A stretch of DNA of 64,000 nt from Candidatus Poribacteria bacterium (GCA_028820845.1 JAPPII010000013.1:62001-126000), one strand, 5' to 3'; counted from the first letter of the stretch, positions 1-10,525 are shown. Notes: generated by a model from the sequence alone, not told the origin. Numbers and translations are program-made.

Positions 1-593
1 AGCTCGAGAATCTGTGCTTGGATGGTGACATCGAGAGCTGTCGTTGGTTCGTCGGCGATGAGCAGTCCTGGGTGACAGGAGAGTGCCATAGCAATCATGA
101 CGCGTTGTTTCATGCCACCGGACATCTGGTGCGGGTATTCATCGTAACGGGCAGCGGGTTCTGGAATACCGACGAGATTAAGCATTTCGATCGCTGCAGT
201 CCGTGCAGCCGTTCCACGCAGATGCTGATGCTGTCGGATCGCTTCTGAAATCTGGTTGCCGATCGTGAAAACTGGATTCAGGCTGGTCATCGGCTCTTGG
301 AATATCATGGCGATGTCGTTGCCCTGAATTTTCCGCTTCTCGACTTCTGAGAGTTGTGTGATGTCTTGACCTTTATAGGAAATAGCACCGCCTGCGATGA
401 ACCCAGCGGGTTTCGCAACGAGTTGGATGATGGAGAGGGCAGTGACGCTTTTACCACAACCTGATTCACCGACGAGTGCGAAAATCTCGTTCGGTTTGAT
501 GTCGAAAGAGATGCCATCAACGGCACGCGCGACCCCTTCTGGCGTGCGAAAATAGGTTTTGAGATTCTGGACGCTGAGCAATGTGTCGTTCAT
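1..593 (-). CDS. Oligopeptide/dipeptide ABC transporter ATP-binding protein (partial)
   Basis: The minus-strand frame opens with ATG at 593 and runs off the left edge, so about 197 N-terminal residues are present. It starts [15 protein letters not shown] and shows Walker A GESGCGKS, a Q-loop [10 protein letters not shown], the signature [14 protein letters not shown] and Walker [13 protein letters not shown]. The [10 protein letters not shown] and [10 protein letters not shown] motifs are characteristic of the DppD/OppD family, which powers uptake of peptides or related solutes through an inner-membrane ABC importer. The missing part would carry the H-loop and the C-terminal oligopeptide-transporter extension. 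Partner permeases would lie outside the window. Substrate cannot be told from this piece. Confidence 0.93.
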   Translation of the reverse strand, partial: MNDTLLSVQNLKTYFRTPEGVARAVDGISFDIKPNEIFALVGESGCGKSVTALSIIQLVAKPAGFIAGGAISYKGQDITQLSEVEKRKIQGNDIAMIFQEPMTSLNPVFTIGNQISEAIRQHQHLRGTAARTAAIEMLNLVGIPEPAARYDEYPHQMSGGMKQRVMIAMALSCHPGLLIADEPTTALDVTIQAQILE

Positions 594-741
594 AATACTA
601 CTTTAGCACGGAATTTGGTAAAAGTCAAGCGGAATTTGTATCTATGATTTTCGGAGGGAGTCGCAAGGTAGAATCGGAATCGGGGATCCTGCTACAGTTG
701 TAAATCATTGCCTGACAAAATATTTTTTTTATCAAATTCTT

Positions 742-1155
742 CGGTGTCAAAACCCCCAGTCTTTAGGCGGGGGATGTAGACACCGCCAATGTTTTTCGTA
801 GTTTTTCCTAAACCTTTTTCTTTCTAAATCGTCTAAATAGTAGAGTGTTCGGCATTGGTTGTACGTTGATGCACTGGTATATTGCTTGATATTCAGACAA
901 CGACGTAAAAGCCTGCACGACTCATAAATATCTAAAATATGCTTGACAGTCGTGAGTAGGGAAAGAATTTGCTGAAAAGCACATCCCACTTGAAATATAC
1001 GACTCAAAACGTTCTTGAGGACACTTCGGTGTCGCAGTTAGGGCATTAACTGTTGCAGTAGGCTTCGTAAGACTTGCTACGCAAGCAGTGGTCGTTGATC
1101 GCACGATCTCACACAAAGTGCAGAATTCTAAGAATCTCTGTGCTTTAGCACAGAG
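742..1155 (-). mobile_element. Possible IS200/IS605-derived remnant with end hairpins
   Basis: This gap (594-1259) has no convincing gene. At 742-785 there is a nested stem: cggtgtc (742-748) pairs with gacaccg (779-785) and encloses ccccc (753-757) paired with ggggg (769-773). Read on the minus strand this resembles the CCCCCGCCTAAAG...GGGGG right-end hairpin seen next to TnpB genes. At 1136-1155 a perfect 8-bp stem, ctctgtgc/gcacagag with loop ttta, could be the other end. Between them only short broken minus-strand frames exist, none with TnpB or TnpA motifs. A palindrome-associated non-autonomous element is the best guess; unrelated hairpins remain possible. Confidence 0.35.
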
Positions 1156-1259
1156 AGTATGTCAAGAGGCAACGACTCAGCAGCAGACTTTTTCTTGGAT
1201 TTCGTCCGATCCTTGAACTTGTGCTCGATTGAATCACATTCACAAAGGAGAAAAAATTG

Positions 1260-3737
1260 ATGAAAAAAATCAGTTTTTTGAGCGTTATCTTTTTGTTTGT
1301 TCCCATGTTATTTCTGACGAGCAGTTTTGCCCAAGACACACCACAATGGCATCTACCTGCAGGTGTCAAAGCGCGCATCGGCAAAGGTCAGGTGAATGAT
1401 GTTGCATTGTCGCCTGATGGCATGCAGCTCGCCGCCGCAACAAGTATCGGGGTTTGGCTTTATGAGGCTCAGACTGGCACCGAGATTGCCCTCCTCACTG
1501 GACATACAGATCCGGTCAATTCCGTTGCATATTCACCGGATGGTAAGACGTTAGCAAGTGGGAGCGGCAAAGAGATTCGGTTATGGAATCCAAGCACCCA
1601 AGCACACAAAACAACCTTTGCGGGGCAAGAAGTCAGGTCCCTTGCATATTCTCCAGATGGCCGAACGCTGGCAGCGGGCCGATGGCAAGGCATTGATCTA
1701 TTGAACGCTCAGACGGGGGAACGTAAATTATCCCTCTCTGGGCCTGCAGGGGATGTCTCGATTCTTGTGTTTTCATCCGATGGCAAGAAATTGGTGAGTG
1801 CTATGAGTGTCCACGAGGGTCAACCGATTCGTGTGTGGAACGCCCGCACGGGTAAGCTCCTAAGGACGCTTACTGGACATACAGAGAGCGTTCACTCCCT
1901 TACATTCTCACCCGACAATAATACACTCGTAAGTGGGGGGCGAGATAGAACAATTCGCTTATGGAATCCTAACACCGGGAAAAACACAAGAACGATTGAG
2001 TACTGGAACGACTCCGTTGCATATTCTCCTGATGGCAGGCAGATAGCAGTTGCACAGGGAGGAGACATCCTTTTTTTAAACTCGAACACAGGTCAACACC
2101 AACGGACGCTTATTAGAGCTACGAATAGTGCTAGTTCCCTCCTATTTTCATCAGATGGCAGCACGTTGGTGAGTAACAGTTGGGATGGGACTATCAGTCT
2201 CTGGAGCACCAGAACTGGCTCGCGCAAGTTAACTATTGGGAGTCACTTTAATTTTAGAGGAGCCACACTCTCACCCAACGGCAAAACCGTAGCGATTACA
2301 AATGAGGAGGAGATTTTTTTCTACAACACGCTGAATGGGCGATTCAACAAGGTGCTTAATATAGAGGGACGAGGCGTTAACCTCGCGTATTCACCTAATG
2401 GTAAAACGCTGGGGATTGCCGCCACGGATAGGGATCCTGGGATTCGTTTGTTGAATACTCGCACAGATTGGTTCAAGAAGACCCTTCCTTTGGAGGGTAT
2501 AGGTGTCGGGCCTATAGTATTTTCACCTGACAGTAAAACCTTAGCGAGTGAGGGTTTGGATGGGACAATTCTTGTGTGGAACGCCAATAATGGCAAACTT
2601 CAGCGGACACTTTCTGGACATACTGAACCTATCATTACCCTCGTGTTCTCACCAGATGGTAAAACCTTAGTGAGTGGGAGTTGGGATCGAACAATTCGTT
2701 TATGGAACGCTCAGACAGGTCAACTCCAACAGACCCTTGAAGGACATACAGACGGTGTTCAGTCCCTCGCTTTCTTGCCTAATGGCAACACACTGGTGAG
2801 TGGGGACTGGGGTGAGATTCGTTTTTGGAACCCTCGGAACGGTCAACTCAAGCGAACTATTGAGAATACTTCAGGTCAAGCACTGGCGTTGTCCGCGGAT
2901 GGTCAGACGTTGGCAGCTGGCGGATGGCGCGTGATTCGCTTGTTGAACGCCCACACGGGCGAAGTCCAGCGGACACTTTTTGGTTCCTCGGCAGACACAA
3001 ATTGGTTAGCATTCACACCCGACGATACGTTGGTAAGCTTGGGATCAAGTGGAACCGTTTTGCTGTGGGATATGAACAGATTGCCCAAAGCCGTACCCGA
3101 GGATATTAATCTTGACGGTGTTGTGAATGTGGACGATCTGATAGAGATTATACGCTACTTCGGGCAATCTGTCGCTGATGACGTACATCCAAATCCAGAT
3201 GTCACTGGTGATGGTGTCGTTGATCGTCAAGACGTGCTACGAATTATTACCTTGCTTGAGGCCGCAGCAGCGGCTCCACCGGTATCTTCACAGATGTTTG
3301 GGGTACTCACAGCCGAAAGGCTTCAACACTGGATCAACAACGCTAAACAGTACGGAAGCCATACGGATGAAGCCTTCCAGAGGGGCGTTAAAGTACTGGA
3401 AGAGCTCTTGACAACGCTGACAACGGAAACCAAAGCAGTGCCAGTAGAAACTGCATTGTTGCCAAACTACCCGAATCCGTTCAACCCGGAGACGTGGATA
3501 CCCTATCAGTTAGCAAAACCAGCTGATGTGAAAATTATCATCTACGACGCGAAAGGCAACGTGGTGCGTACCTTGGTGCTCGGACATCAGTCGGAAGGTT
3601 ATTACACCGAGCAGCAGCGTGCGGCGTATTGGGACGGCAGAAATGATGTTGGTGAACGCGTCGCAAGCGGTGTCTATTTCTATCAACTCCATGCAGACAC
3701 AGTTTTATCAACGCGAAAAATGGTCATTTTGAAGTAA
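1260..3737 (+). CDS. Secreted WD40-repeat protein with dockerin-like segment and C-terminal Ig-like sorting-type domain
   Basis: The ATG at 1260 is chosen over an in-frame TTG at 1257 because GGAG lies at 1247-1250. A signal peptide (MKKISFLSVIFLFVPMLF, cleavage near SFA-QD) is followed by many WD40 blades with the recurring phrases YSPDGKTLAS and IRLWN. Residues about 613-667 hold two Asp-rich dockerin-like or EF-hand-like repeats (DINLDGVVNVDDL, DVTGDGVVDRQDV). The last about 90 residues begin NYPNPFNPETWIPYQL and end GVYFYQLHADTVLSTRKMV, a FlgD-Ig/type-IX-like C-terminal domain. It is probably an exported cell-surface scaffold; partner and ligand are unknown. The N-terminal phrase LPAGVKARIGKG recurs as LPEGVKARLDQG in the WD40 protein at 27544, so the two are paralogues. 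Confidence 0.92.
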   Translation: MKKISFLSVIFLFVPMLFLTSSFAQDTPQWHLPAGVKARIGKGQVNDVALSPDGMQLAAATSIGVWLYEAQTGTEIALLTGHTDPVNSVAYSPDGKTLASGSGKEIRLWNPSTQAHKTTFAGQEVRSLAYSPDGRTLAAGRWQGIDLLNAQTGERKLSLSGPAGDVSILVFSSDGKKLVSAMSVHEGQPIRVWNARTGKLLRTLTGHTESVHSLTFSPDNNTLVSGGRDRTIRLWNPNTGKNTRTIEYWNDSVAYSPDGRQIAVAQGGDILFLNSNTGQHQRTLIRATNSASSLLFSSDGSTLVSNSWDGTISLWSTRTGSRKLTIGSHFNFRGATLSPNGKTVAITNEEEIFFYNTLNGRFNKVLNIEGRGVNLAYSPNGKTLGIAATDRDPGIRLLNTRTDWFKKTLPLEGIGVGPIVFSPDSKTLASEGLDGTILVWNANNGKLQRTLSGHTEPIITLVFSPDGKTLVSGSWDRTIRLWNAQTGQLQQTLEGHTDGVQSLAFLPNGNTLVSGDWGEIRFWNPRNGQLKRTIENTSGQALALSADGQTLAAGGWRVIRLLNAHTGEVQRTLFGSSADTNWLAFTPDDTLVSLGSSGTVLLWDMNRLPKAVPEDINLDGVVNVDDLIEIIRYFGQSVADDVHPNPDVTGDGVVDRQDVLRIITLLEAAAAAPPVSSQMFGVLTAERLQHWINNAKQYGSHTDEAFQRGVKVLEELLTTLTTETKAVPVETALLPNYPNPFNPETWIPYQLAKPADVKIIIYDAKGNVVRTLVLGHQSEGYYTEQQRAAYWDGRNDVGERVASGVYFYQLHADTVLSTRKMVILK

Positions 3738-3817
3738 TTTGCATTGTATGCAAGGATGTTAATAGCGTCTGTTTGTAGGTGTGCTTTCCAAGCTCATCTA
3801 TAAGCAAAAACTCCGAA

Positions 3818-3851
3818 AAGCGCGGTGTATTACCGCGTTTTTCTTTTTTTA
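3818..3851 (+). terminator. Rho-independent terminator
   Basis: A 6-bp GC-rich stem, cgcggt (3821-3826) and accgcg (3832-3837), with a 5-base loop, is followed at once by a long T tract. It lies about 80 bases after the stop of the secreted WD40 gene. Confidence 0.8.
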
Positions 3852-3878
3852 CGCGGTCGGATTGTAAGAAAATAACAG

Positions 3879-3907
3879 TTGATTTTTTCTTTGATTTGCG
3901 GTATAGA
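3879..3907 (+). promoter_or_regulatory. Sigma70-like promoter for the hydrolase gene
   Basis: TTGATT (3879-3884) and TATAGA (3902-3907) are separated by 17 bases, 61 bases upstream of the start codon at 3969. The site lies just after a terminator, which makes a fresh start of transcription sensible. Confidence 0.5.
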
Positions 3908-3968
3908 TAGAGGAAAGATAAGTGATTTTCTATAACAGGAATTCATCATAGGCGAGAGGAGACAGATT

Positions 3969-4985
3969 ATGACAGCACAGCGTTTTTTGACAGCAGAACA
4001 GGGCGTTGAACAGCTTCTGAAGGCAACGCCACCCCTTCACTTCGATGGTACAACAAAAGCCGAATGGCAAACATGGCGAAGGAAATTCCGGCGTAATGTC
4101 GTTAAGGACTTAGGACCTTCACCAGAAACCGTACCATTGGAAGTTGAAACGCTTGAACGAACACAACACGATGGCTACACACGGGAGAAGATTATCTTCA
4201 ATCCAGATCCGTTCTCTTCCATTCCGGCCTACGTTTTAATCCCAGATGGCGCAAGCGCGGAGAATCCTGCACCAGCGGTCCTGTGTGCACATGGACACGG
4301 CATTGGTAAAGATGGCGCAGTCGGGATTGTAGAAGACTATCAGAAACAGTACGCCGTAGAATTGGCAAAGCGCGGCTTTGTGACACTCGCGCCGGATTGG
4401 CGATGCTTTGGTGAACGCAAAGATAGAGATGAGTGGGTGCGTCGTCCGAGTCGCGACGGGTGCAATATCGCCTATCTCGCGTTTGGATATTTCGGTTATC
4501 AACTCCTGCAGCTGAATATCGCAGACGGTCAACGGTGCTTGGACTATCTCCAGTCGCGTTCTGAAGTCGATGGTCGGCGGTTGGGCTGTATGGGATGTTC
4601 CTTTGGTGGAACGATGACGACGTACATTTCCGCCTTGGATCGGCGGATTAAGGCGGCTGTTATCGTCTGTTATCTTAGCACATTGACAGACGCGCTAAAC
4701 GACCGCGGACGCGGAAATACGTGTGGCTCGCAGTTTATGTTCGGGCTTCGGAAAGCTGGCGATATTGCTGACGTGGCGGGATTAATAGCACCGCGGGCGT
4801 GTATGGCGCAAATCGGCTCTGATGATCTCTGTTTCATTGAGACTGATGCATTAGAGGCCTTTGAACAATTGGAGAAAATCTATACAGCATCGGGGAAACC
4901 TGATCGGTTGGTGCTGGATCATTTTCAAGGTGAACATGAAATTGATTTGGAGGCAGGGATTGCGTTTTTGGAGGAACGCTTGTAG
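3969..4985 (+). CDS. Alpha/beta hydrolase (dienelactone hydrolase / acetyl xylan esterase-like)
   Basis: A 338-residue protein with no signal peptide; a GGAG ribosome site precedes the ATG. It has the oxyanion motif HGHG (108-111), the nucleophile elbow GCSFGG with Ser211, a likely acid at Asp285 or Asp286 (GSDD), and a catalytic His323 in GEHE. The order and spacing fit the abhydrolase_7/dienelactone hydrolase-like families, which cleave esters, often in sugar or xenobiotic breakdown. The substrate cannot be named. It stands alone between a terminator and the convergent lysA gene, with its own promoter-like sequence. Confidence 0.88.
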   Translation: MTAQRFLTAEQGVEQLLKATPPLHFDGTTKAEWQTWRRKFRRNVVKDLGPSPETVPLEVETLERTQHDGYTREKIIFNPDPFSSIPAYVLIPDGASAENPAPAVLCAHGHGIGKDGAVGIVEDYQKQYAVELAKRGFVTLAPDWRCFGERKDRDEWVRRPSRDGCNIAYLAFGYFGYQLLQLNIADGQRCLDYLQSRSEVDGRRLGCMGCSFGGTMTTYISALDRRIKAAVIVCYLSTLTDALNDRGRGNTCGSQFMFGLRKAGDIADVAGLIAPRACMAQIGSDDLCFIETDALEAFEQLEKIYTASGKPDRLVLDHFQGEHEIDLEAGIAFLEERL

Positions 4986-4992
4986 GGACAAC

Positions 4993-5014
4993 GGGCAGGC
5001 GCGAGCACCTGCCC
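4993..5014. terminator. Hairpin between convergent genes
   Basis: gggcagg (4993-4999) pairs with cctgccc (5008-5014) across an 8-base loop, in the 36-base gap between the convergent hydrolase and lysA stops. There is no T run on either side, so termination is plausible but not certain. Confidence 0.4.
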
Positions 5015-5021
5015 AAACAGG

Positions 5022-6272
<1,251 letters not shown>

Positions 6273-6290
6273 TTAACTCCTACTCATATT

Positions 6291-7436
6291 CTAATATTCG
6301 CGTTTGTGCCAGTCGTCTTCAAAGAGGTTGAACGAACCTTCACGATACGGATGTTCGGCGATAAGCTCCTCATTGAGTTCCATACCGAGTCCAGGTCCAT
6401 TGGGCAGACTAAAATAGCCGTCAACAACTTCCGGACATCCGGTTGCCGCTTCTTTCACCCATGCCTCAGAGAAATCGTTGAAATGTTCCTGAATCTTAAA
6501 GTTAGTCGTGCAAGCGGCAAAATGCAAGGCAGTTGCCGTAGAGACGGGACCGCCGACATTGTGCGGCGCAACGGTCATGTAGCACATGTCGCCCATCGCT
6601 GCGATCTTCTTGGTCTCCAAAAAACCGCCCGTCTGGGTAATATCCGGTTGCAATATGTCTGCTGCTTGTAGGTTAATCAGCTCACGATACTCGTATTTAT
6701 TGTGGAGTCGTTCGCCGGTGGCGACAGGTAAATTAATCTTTTCAGCGGCTTTTGCGAGTGCTGCGATATTATCGGGCGGTACAGGCTCCTCAACCCAGCT
6801 CGGTTGGTATTTTTCCAGTTCTGCGGCTATCTCAATCGCCACATAAGGACTGAACCGACCGTGCATCTCAACCAGAATTTCGACATCGGGTCCCACGGCA
6901 TCGCGCACGGCTTCAACGAGTTCAACGGATTTCAGTTTCTCTTCGTAAGAGAGTTCATAGTACCCCGCACCGAACGGGTCGAACTTGAGTGCCCGGTACC
7001 CTTTTTCAAGTACCCTTTTTGCGGCAGCGTGAAACTCTTCAGATGAGCGTTCAACACGATACCAGCCATTCGCGTACGCTTTAATCTTATCACGACAGGC
7101 ACCACCGAGCAGCCGATAAACCGGTTGGTTGAGTGCTTTGCCGATAATATCCCAGCACGCAATCTCAATAACGCTAATGCCGGTTGCGACGATTTCACCG
7201 GCGCGACCGTAATCGTCGCGGAACAGGCGTTGGTAGAGGTCTTCTGTGTTGAACGGATCGCTTCCGATAACGTGCCGTTTTTTCGCACCATCAATGTAGG
7301 CGACAAGCGCGTCTGTACGGTTATTCATCCGCACCTCACTGACACCTGTCAAGCCTTCGTCTGTTTCAACTTTGACAAACGTTAAGTTGCGCCAACTGGT
7401 ACCCATGACCAGTGTTTTGACATCTGTAATTTTCAT
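6291..7436 (-). CDS. Mandelate racemase/enolase superfamily protein, galactonate dehydratase-like
   Basis: The start at 7436 (MKITDVKTLV, 381 residues) is preferred over an upstream GTG-type start because it matches the family N-terminus; an AGGAG is present but 15 bases away. Likely Mg ligands are Glu190, Glu216 (WVEEPVPP) and Glu242 (TGERL). His192 in MHGR and His292 in APHNVGG, paired with Asp265, match the acid and base of E. coli DgoD with a constant offset of seven. That supports an acid-sugar dehydratase such as D-galactonate dehydratase. Glu190 stands where DgoD has Asp, so the exact sugar acid is open. Together with the adjacent sulfatase gene it suggests use of sulfated or oxidised sugars. 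Confidence 0.85.
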   Translation of the reverse strand: MKITDVKTLVMGTSWRNLTFVKVETDEGLTGVSEVRMNNRTDALVAYIDGAKKRHVIGSDPFNTEDLYQRLFRDDYGRAGEIVATGISVIEIACWDIIGKALNQPVYRLLGGACRDKIKAYANGWYRVERSSEEFHAAAKRVLEKGYRALKFDPFGAGYYELSYEEKLKSVELVEAVRDAVGPDVEILVEMHGRFSPYVAIEIAAELEKYQPSWVEEPVPPDNIAALAKAAEKINLPVATGERLHNKYEYRELINLQAADILQPDITQTGGFLETKKIAAMGDMCYMTVAPHNVGGPVSTATALHFAACTTNFKIQEHFNDFSEAWVKEAATGCPEVVDGYFSLPNGPGLGMELNEELIAEHPYREGSFNLFEDDWHKREY

Positions 7437-7565
7437 TTTTTTAACTATAGGCTCCTGGTCTGCGCTCCACTTCGTTTCGCGCAGGTTTCCGATTATCCTG
7501 TACAAAATTCTTAAAATAGAGCAGTTTATCTATCACGAATTCCTTACCCCAGGTTTCATGACCTA

Positions 7566-8933
7566 CTAACTTCTCGCTTCTGCTTCAGAGACACTGCGTT
7601 GTCCGCTTCTTTGTGTGGGTGCCGGTTCGATTGTCGGTCTTTCTTCACCTGCCTCCAGCATTCGCCGAAGGAGCCGTTCCCGCATTACCGCTGTTACTGG
7701 TTCATGCGATTGCAATCCGATGAGATTCCGTAACTCATACGGATCTGCTTCGAGATCATAAAGGTATTGCTCGGCATACCGGTCAGATCCGGCATCTCTG
7801 CCGCCATTTTGATGTGGCGCATCCACACCGTATTTCCAGCGTTGCGTACGGACGGCACGTCCGACTTGTGCTTCACTGATTTGGACGAATACCTCTTCTG
7901 GCCAGTCGTCTGTCTCGCCGCGAACGAGCGGTAGAATGGAACGCCCTTGCATTTCACCCGGCACCGCCAAACCTGCTGCATCGAGGAGTGTCGGTGGAAT
8001 ATCCACGAGACTCACAAGTTCTTGAAGCTGACCGCCGCCGATGAAACCGGGGCCGTGGAACGCAGTCGGCACACGAATTGAACTCTCGTGGCAGGAGCGT
8101 TTGTATTCGCCGTTACGTGTCTTGAAATGGCACCCGTGATCGGAGGTGAAGAGGATGATCGTGTTGTCAAGTAGATGGAGGCTTTTGAGCGCATCTAAAA
8201 TTCTACCCAGTGCTTCGTCTAACCTTTTTACCATACCGTAGTAACCGCCTAAGTGCTGGTGCGTCGAGCCACCGAGTGCTGCAAGGTCTGGCGGTATCCA
8301 TTTCCCAGTATACCGTTCCCGATACCCGTCCGGCGGTGGATAGTCGTCCAGATGGTTTTGATGATGCGGTTCAATGTATGACGTAAAGAGATAAAAGGGC
8401 TCGTTTTGGTGTCGGTCAACGTAGCGAATCACCGCATCGGTGAGCGCGTCCACACGGTAGCCGGGGAGATCAACGGGTTTATTGTCGTTATCGTAAAGCG
8501 TTGTCTGGTACGCGTCGGAAGTGAACTCAAGGACGTTAGACGCTAACCAATAGTCATACCCGCCGCGGTGCTCCTCTGGCACGGGGCCCGGTCCTGTACC
8601 GCCGCTATAGAGGTGCCATTTGCCGAGGTATCCCGTGGCGTAACCTGCCTCACCGAAGTGGTGTGCGAGGGTTTTGAGGTTCGGGGACAGCGGAATACCG
8701 TTTCGGAAGCATCCTGTGCGGGTTGCATATAATCCGGTTTGAAGACATGAGCGCGCAGGACCGCAGACGGGTTGGCATGTAAAGGAGCGATGGACGTGTG
8801 TGCCGCGTTGTGCCATCCGGTCGAAATTGGGGGTCAAGTCGAGCGGGTTGCCATGCAAGCCGGAGGTATCCCACCGTTGTTGGTCGGTGAAAAAAACGAT
8901 AACATTGGGTTGATTTGTATCCGTTTGTGGCAT
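7566..8933 (-). CDS. Sulfatase (arylsulfatase A family)
   Basis: A 455-residue type I sulfatase that hydrolyses sulfate esters. The FGly site is C57-G-P-A-R61 (CxPxR), so it needs a formylglycine-generating enzyme. The start NVIVFFTDQQRWD supplies the first metal-binding Asp, and TSDHG supplies the later metal site. No signal peptide is visible, as is common for the choline-sulfatase/iduronate-sulfatase-like members of these lineages. It heads a minus-strand group with the sugar-acid dehydratase. Substrate is unknown; algal or sponge sulfated glycans are plausible. Confidence 0.93.
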   Translation of the reverse strand: MPQTDTNQPNVIVFFTDQQRWDTSGLHGNPLDLTPNFDRMAQRGTHVHRSFTCQPVCGPARSCLQTGLYATRTGCFRNGIPLSPNLKTLAHHFGEAGYATGYLGKWHLYSGGTGPGPVPEEHRGGYDYWLASNVLEFTSDAYQTTLYDNDNKPVDLPGYRVDALTDAVIRYVDRHQNEPFYLFTSYIEPHHQNHLDDYPPPDGYRERYTGKWIPPDLAALGGSTHQHLGGYYGMVKRLDEALGRILDALKSLHLLDNTIILFTSDHGCHFKTRNGEYKRSCHESSIRVPTAFHGPGFIGGGQLQELVSLVDIPPTLLDAAGLAVPGEMQGRSILPLVRGETDDWPEEVFVQISEAQVGRAVRTQRWKYGVDAPHQNGGRDAGSDRYAEQYLYDLEADPYELRNLIGLQSHEPVTAVMRERLLRRMLEAGEERPTIEPAPTQRSGQRSVSEAEARS

Positions 8934-9042
8934 GTTTCTATTTTCCTCTCTATTTTGGTTTAGCTGCTTCCATTTTAGAGGGTTTTTAGATAGATGTCAA
9001 GTGTAAAATTTGAGTAACAGCAAACCAACAACTTATGCTACT

Positions 9043-9092
9043 TGCGTAAGTCCTGTGTACTATAGCCTGTTAGGCTGTGGTCCGAGAGGGTG
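9043..9092. repeat. Dispersed repeat: half-element TIR plus 31-base repeat
   Basis: tgcgtaagtcct at 9043-9054 is the terminal inverted repeat of the elements found at 12081, 13480 and (variant) 15695, here without a partner. Next to it, 9062-9092 is identical over 31 bases to 62543-62573 and contains the near-palindrome agcctgttaggct. Nothing else is recognised in this intergenic stretch. Confidence 0.65.
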
Positions 9093-9143
9093 CTCCGACT
9101 TATCAGGGGTGAAGGATTTGCAGGATTTGTTAGCAGTCAGCAA

Positions 9144-9497
9144 TCAGCGGTCATCGGTTTCACCTGTAATTGCCTTTTGCTCCGGCGGGGGCTGGTGTGC
9201 GATGGCGAGTTTCCCTAAGACTTCAACGAGTGCGTTGGCATCTGCAATATGTGTGGGCTGCTGAAGTCCTTCCAATGCGACCGTCAATCTCTCCAGAATT
9301 CCGGCGAGTTGGGGTGTAGCCATAGTTCCTTGGACAGGTTGCGCACTGGGAGATAATTTCTCCAAACTCTCTAATGTCTTAGTTTGGGATTGGGTCAACG
9401 CCTGAAAAGCTGGGGCGGCGTATTCGTTGTTATCCAATGCATGGATTCCCAATGATGCATGTTTCAATCTCGCAATCGAGATACTTTTCCTTTTCAA
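9144..9497 (-). CDS. Hypothetical protein, possibly decayed
   Basis: An open minus-strand frame of 117 codons from a TTG at 9497, or 60 codons from an internal ATG at 9323. The upstream start lies inside a CRISPR-like repeat, so the first residues are probably not native. The central part is helical with Leu/Gln-rich segments (LAGILERLTVALEGLQQ). No family is recognised and no signal or membrane segment is seen. It may be a gene remnant; the shorter start is as likely as the longer one. Confidence 0.25.
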   Translation of the reverse strand: MKRKSISIARLKHASLGIHALDNNEYAAPAFQALTQSQTKTLESLEKLSPSAQPVQGTMATPQLAGILERLTVALEGLQQPTHIADANALVEVLGKLAIAHQPPPEQKAITGETDDR

Positions 9498-9571
9498 TTC
9501 ATTCCCGACCCATAATCCTTAACCAGAAGCAGATGTTTCAATCTCGCAATCAAGATACTTTTCCTTTTCAA
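9461..9571 (-). CRISPR. Orphan two-repeat CRISPR-like locus
   Basis: Two 37-base repeats (9461-9497 and 9535-9571) differ at a single base and flank a 37-base unique spacer (9498-9534). On the minus strand each repeat ends GATTGAAAC, like the 3' handle of type I/III repeats, and contains a palindrome ATCTCG-ATTG-CGAGAT. The single difference changes one C to T in the 5' arm and keeps pairing as G-U. No cas gene is in the window. A chance duplication is possible, but size, structure and handle all fit a CRISPR. Confidence 0.6.
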
Positions 9572-9777
9572 GGCGTACCTTTCTTTGGAAGCCTTACCCT
9601 ACATACCTTGATAAACGACTTTTCTATGAGCGACGTTTATAATTGTTAAAGGCGATAAAGAGATAAACAGAGGGCTAAAAGCAGAAGACATAAGGGTTTC
9701 TACAGCACTATGAGCGACCCGATAATTCAATTCCCAACGGTTACGATGCCCCTCCTTGCGATGTGTGCAAATTGCCA

Positions 9778-10047
9778 TTATTTCAACCACGCAAAAATGA
9801 TCGCTGCGACAGCAACAACGAGGGCAACCCAAGACTTGATGTCCGCCCAGAATTCGCCCCGTCCTTCGAGTTTCCCGCGCACCCATGCCATACTTTGCTC
9901 CAGCGATGAGAGCCTGTTTTCCATAGATGACATCCGCTCATCTATCCTGTTTTCCATAGATGACATCCGCTCATCCATAGACGACATCCTGTTACCGATT
10001 TCAGAGAGTTGAGCTAACAGGAGTTCTTCAAATTTTTCTTGATTCAT
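9778..10047 (-). CDS. Small coiled-coil protein with C-terminal membrane segment
   Basis: The ATG at 10047 is chosen because GGAG lies 8 bases upstream, giving 89 residues (MNQEKFEELLLAQLS). Residues about 15-50 are a coiled coil built from near-identical heptad-like units (RMSSMDE, RMSSMEN) encoded by tandem DNA repeats around 9896-9985. A hydrophobic C-terminal helix (SWVALVVAVAAIIFAWL) should anchor it in the membrane, with the coiled coil on one face. Function is unknown. The protein at 23615 has the same length and layout, suggesting a family of membrane-tethered coiled coils. Confidence 0.7.
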   Translation of the reverse strand: MNQEKFEELLLAQLSEIGNRMSSMDERMSSMENRIDERMSSMENRLSSLEQSMAWVRGKLEGRGEFWADIKSWVALVVAVAAIIFAWLK

Positions 10048-10231
10048 TTTTTCTCCGTTTGGCTCTGTATTTTCAGTTCGCCTGCCAGCAGGACAGCGTT
10101 TGGGCTGCCCTTCATGATGCTGGCTTCGGCACGGAGTCTGTTGAAATGATACAAACACTGCGATTTTCGAGTGTCTTCGTGAATATTATCGCATATTTTC
10201 AACTTTCTGTCAAAAATTTATAGCGTTCCCT

Positions 10232-10396
10232 CAGGGCCATTCAATTGTCGGATTTTTTGCGTATTTTTGCGAGGGCATCGCGAGTTGAAAGTTTGCCGCT
10301 ACAAGAATGTGTCGGTAATCGGAGTTCCCTCCTACAGAAGAATTGAATGGCTCTGGCAGAAAAACAGAAGTCGCGTGTTTTTTCAAGCGACTTCTG
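10232..10396. repeat. Inverted repeat and stable hairpin in a gene-free stretch
   Basis: In the gap 10048-10525, cagggccattcaatt (10232-10246) is the inverse of aattgaatggctctg (10341-10355) with one mismatch, outlining a 124-base MITE-like segment. Just after it, cagaagtcgc (10365-10374) and gcgacttctg (10387-10396) form a perfect 10-bp stem. No coding frame here is convincing. Confidence 0.5.
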
Positions 10397-10525
10397 CTAT
10401 ACTTCACCTTAAAACTAACTATTTTTTGAGGCGAATCATCACCCAAACGTATCAAAAAAGACTTGTCGTGCTTAATCAAGAAGCGAGTCAAAATCACAGA
10501 CTACAAATATGGGTAACAGATCGTC

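Noticed and set aside
747-1007. Minus-strand frame of 86 codons over the possible IS remnant
   Set aside because: Its C-terminal part is just translation of the right-end hairpin and it shows no transposase or TnpB motif.
9599-9886. 95-codon minus-strand frame
   Set aside because: It overlaps the well-supported small coiled-coil gene at 9778 in another frame and has no recognisable features.
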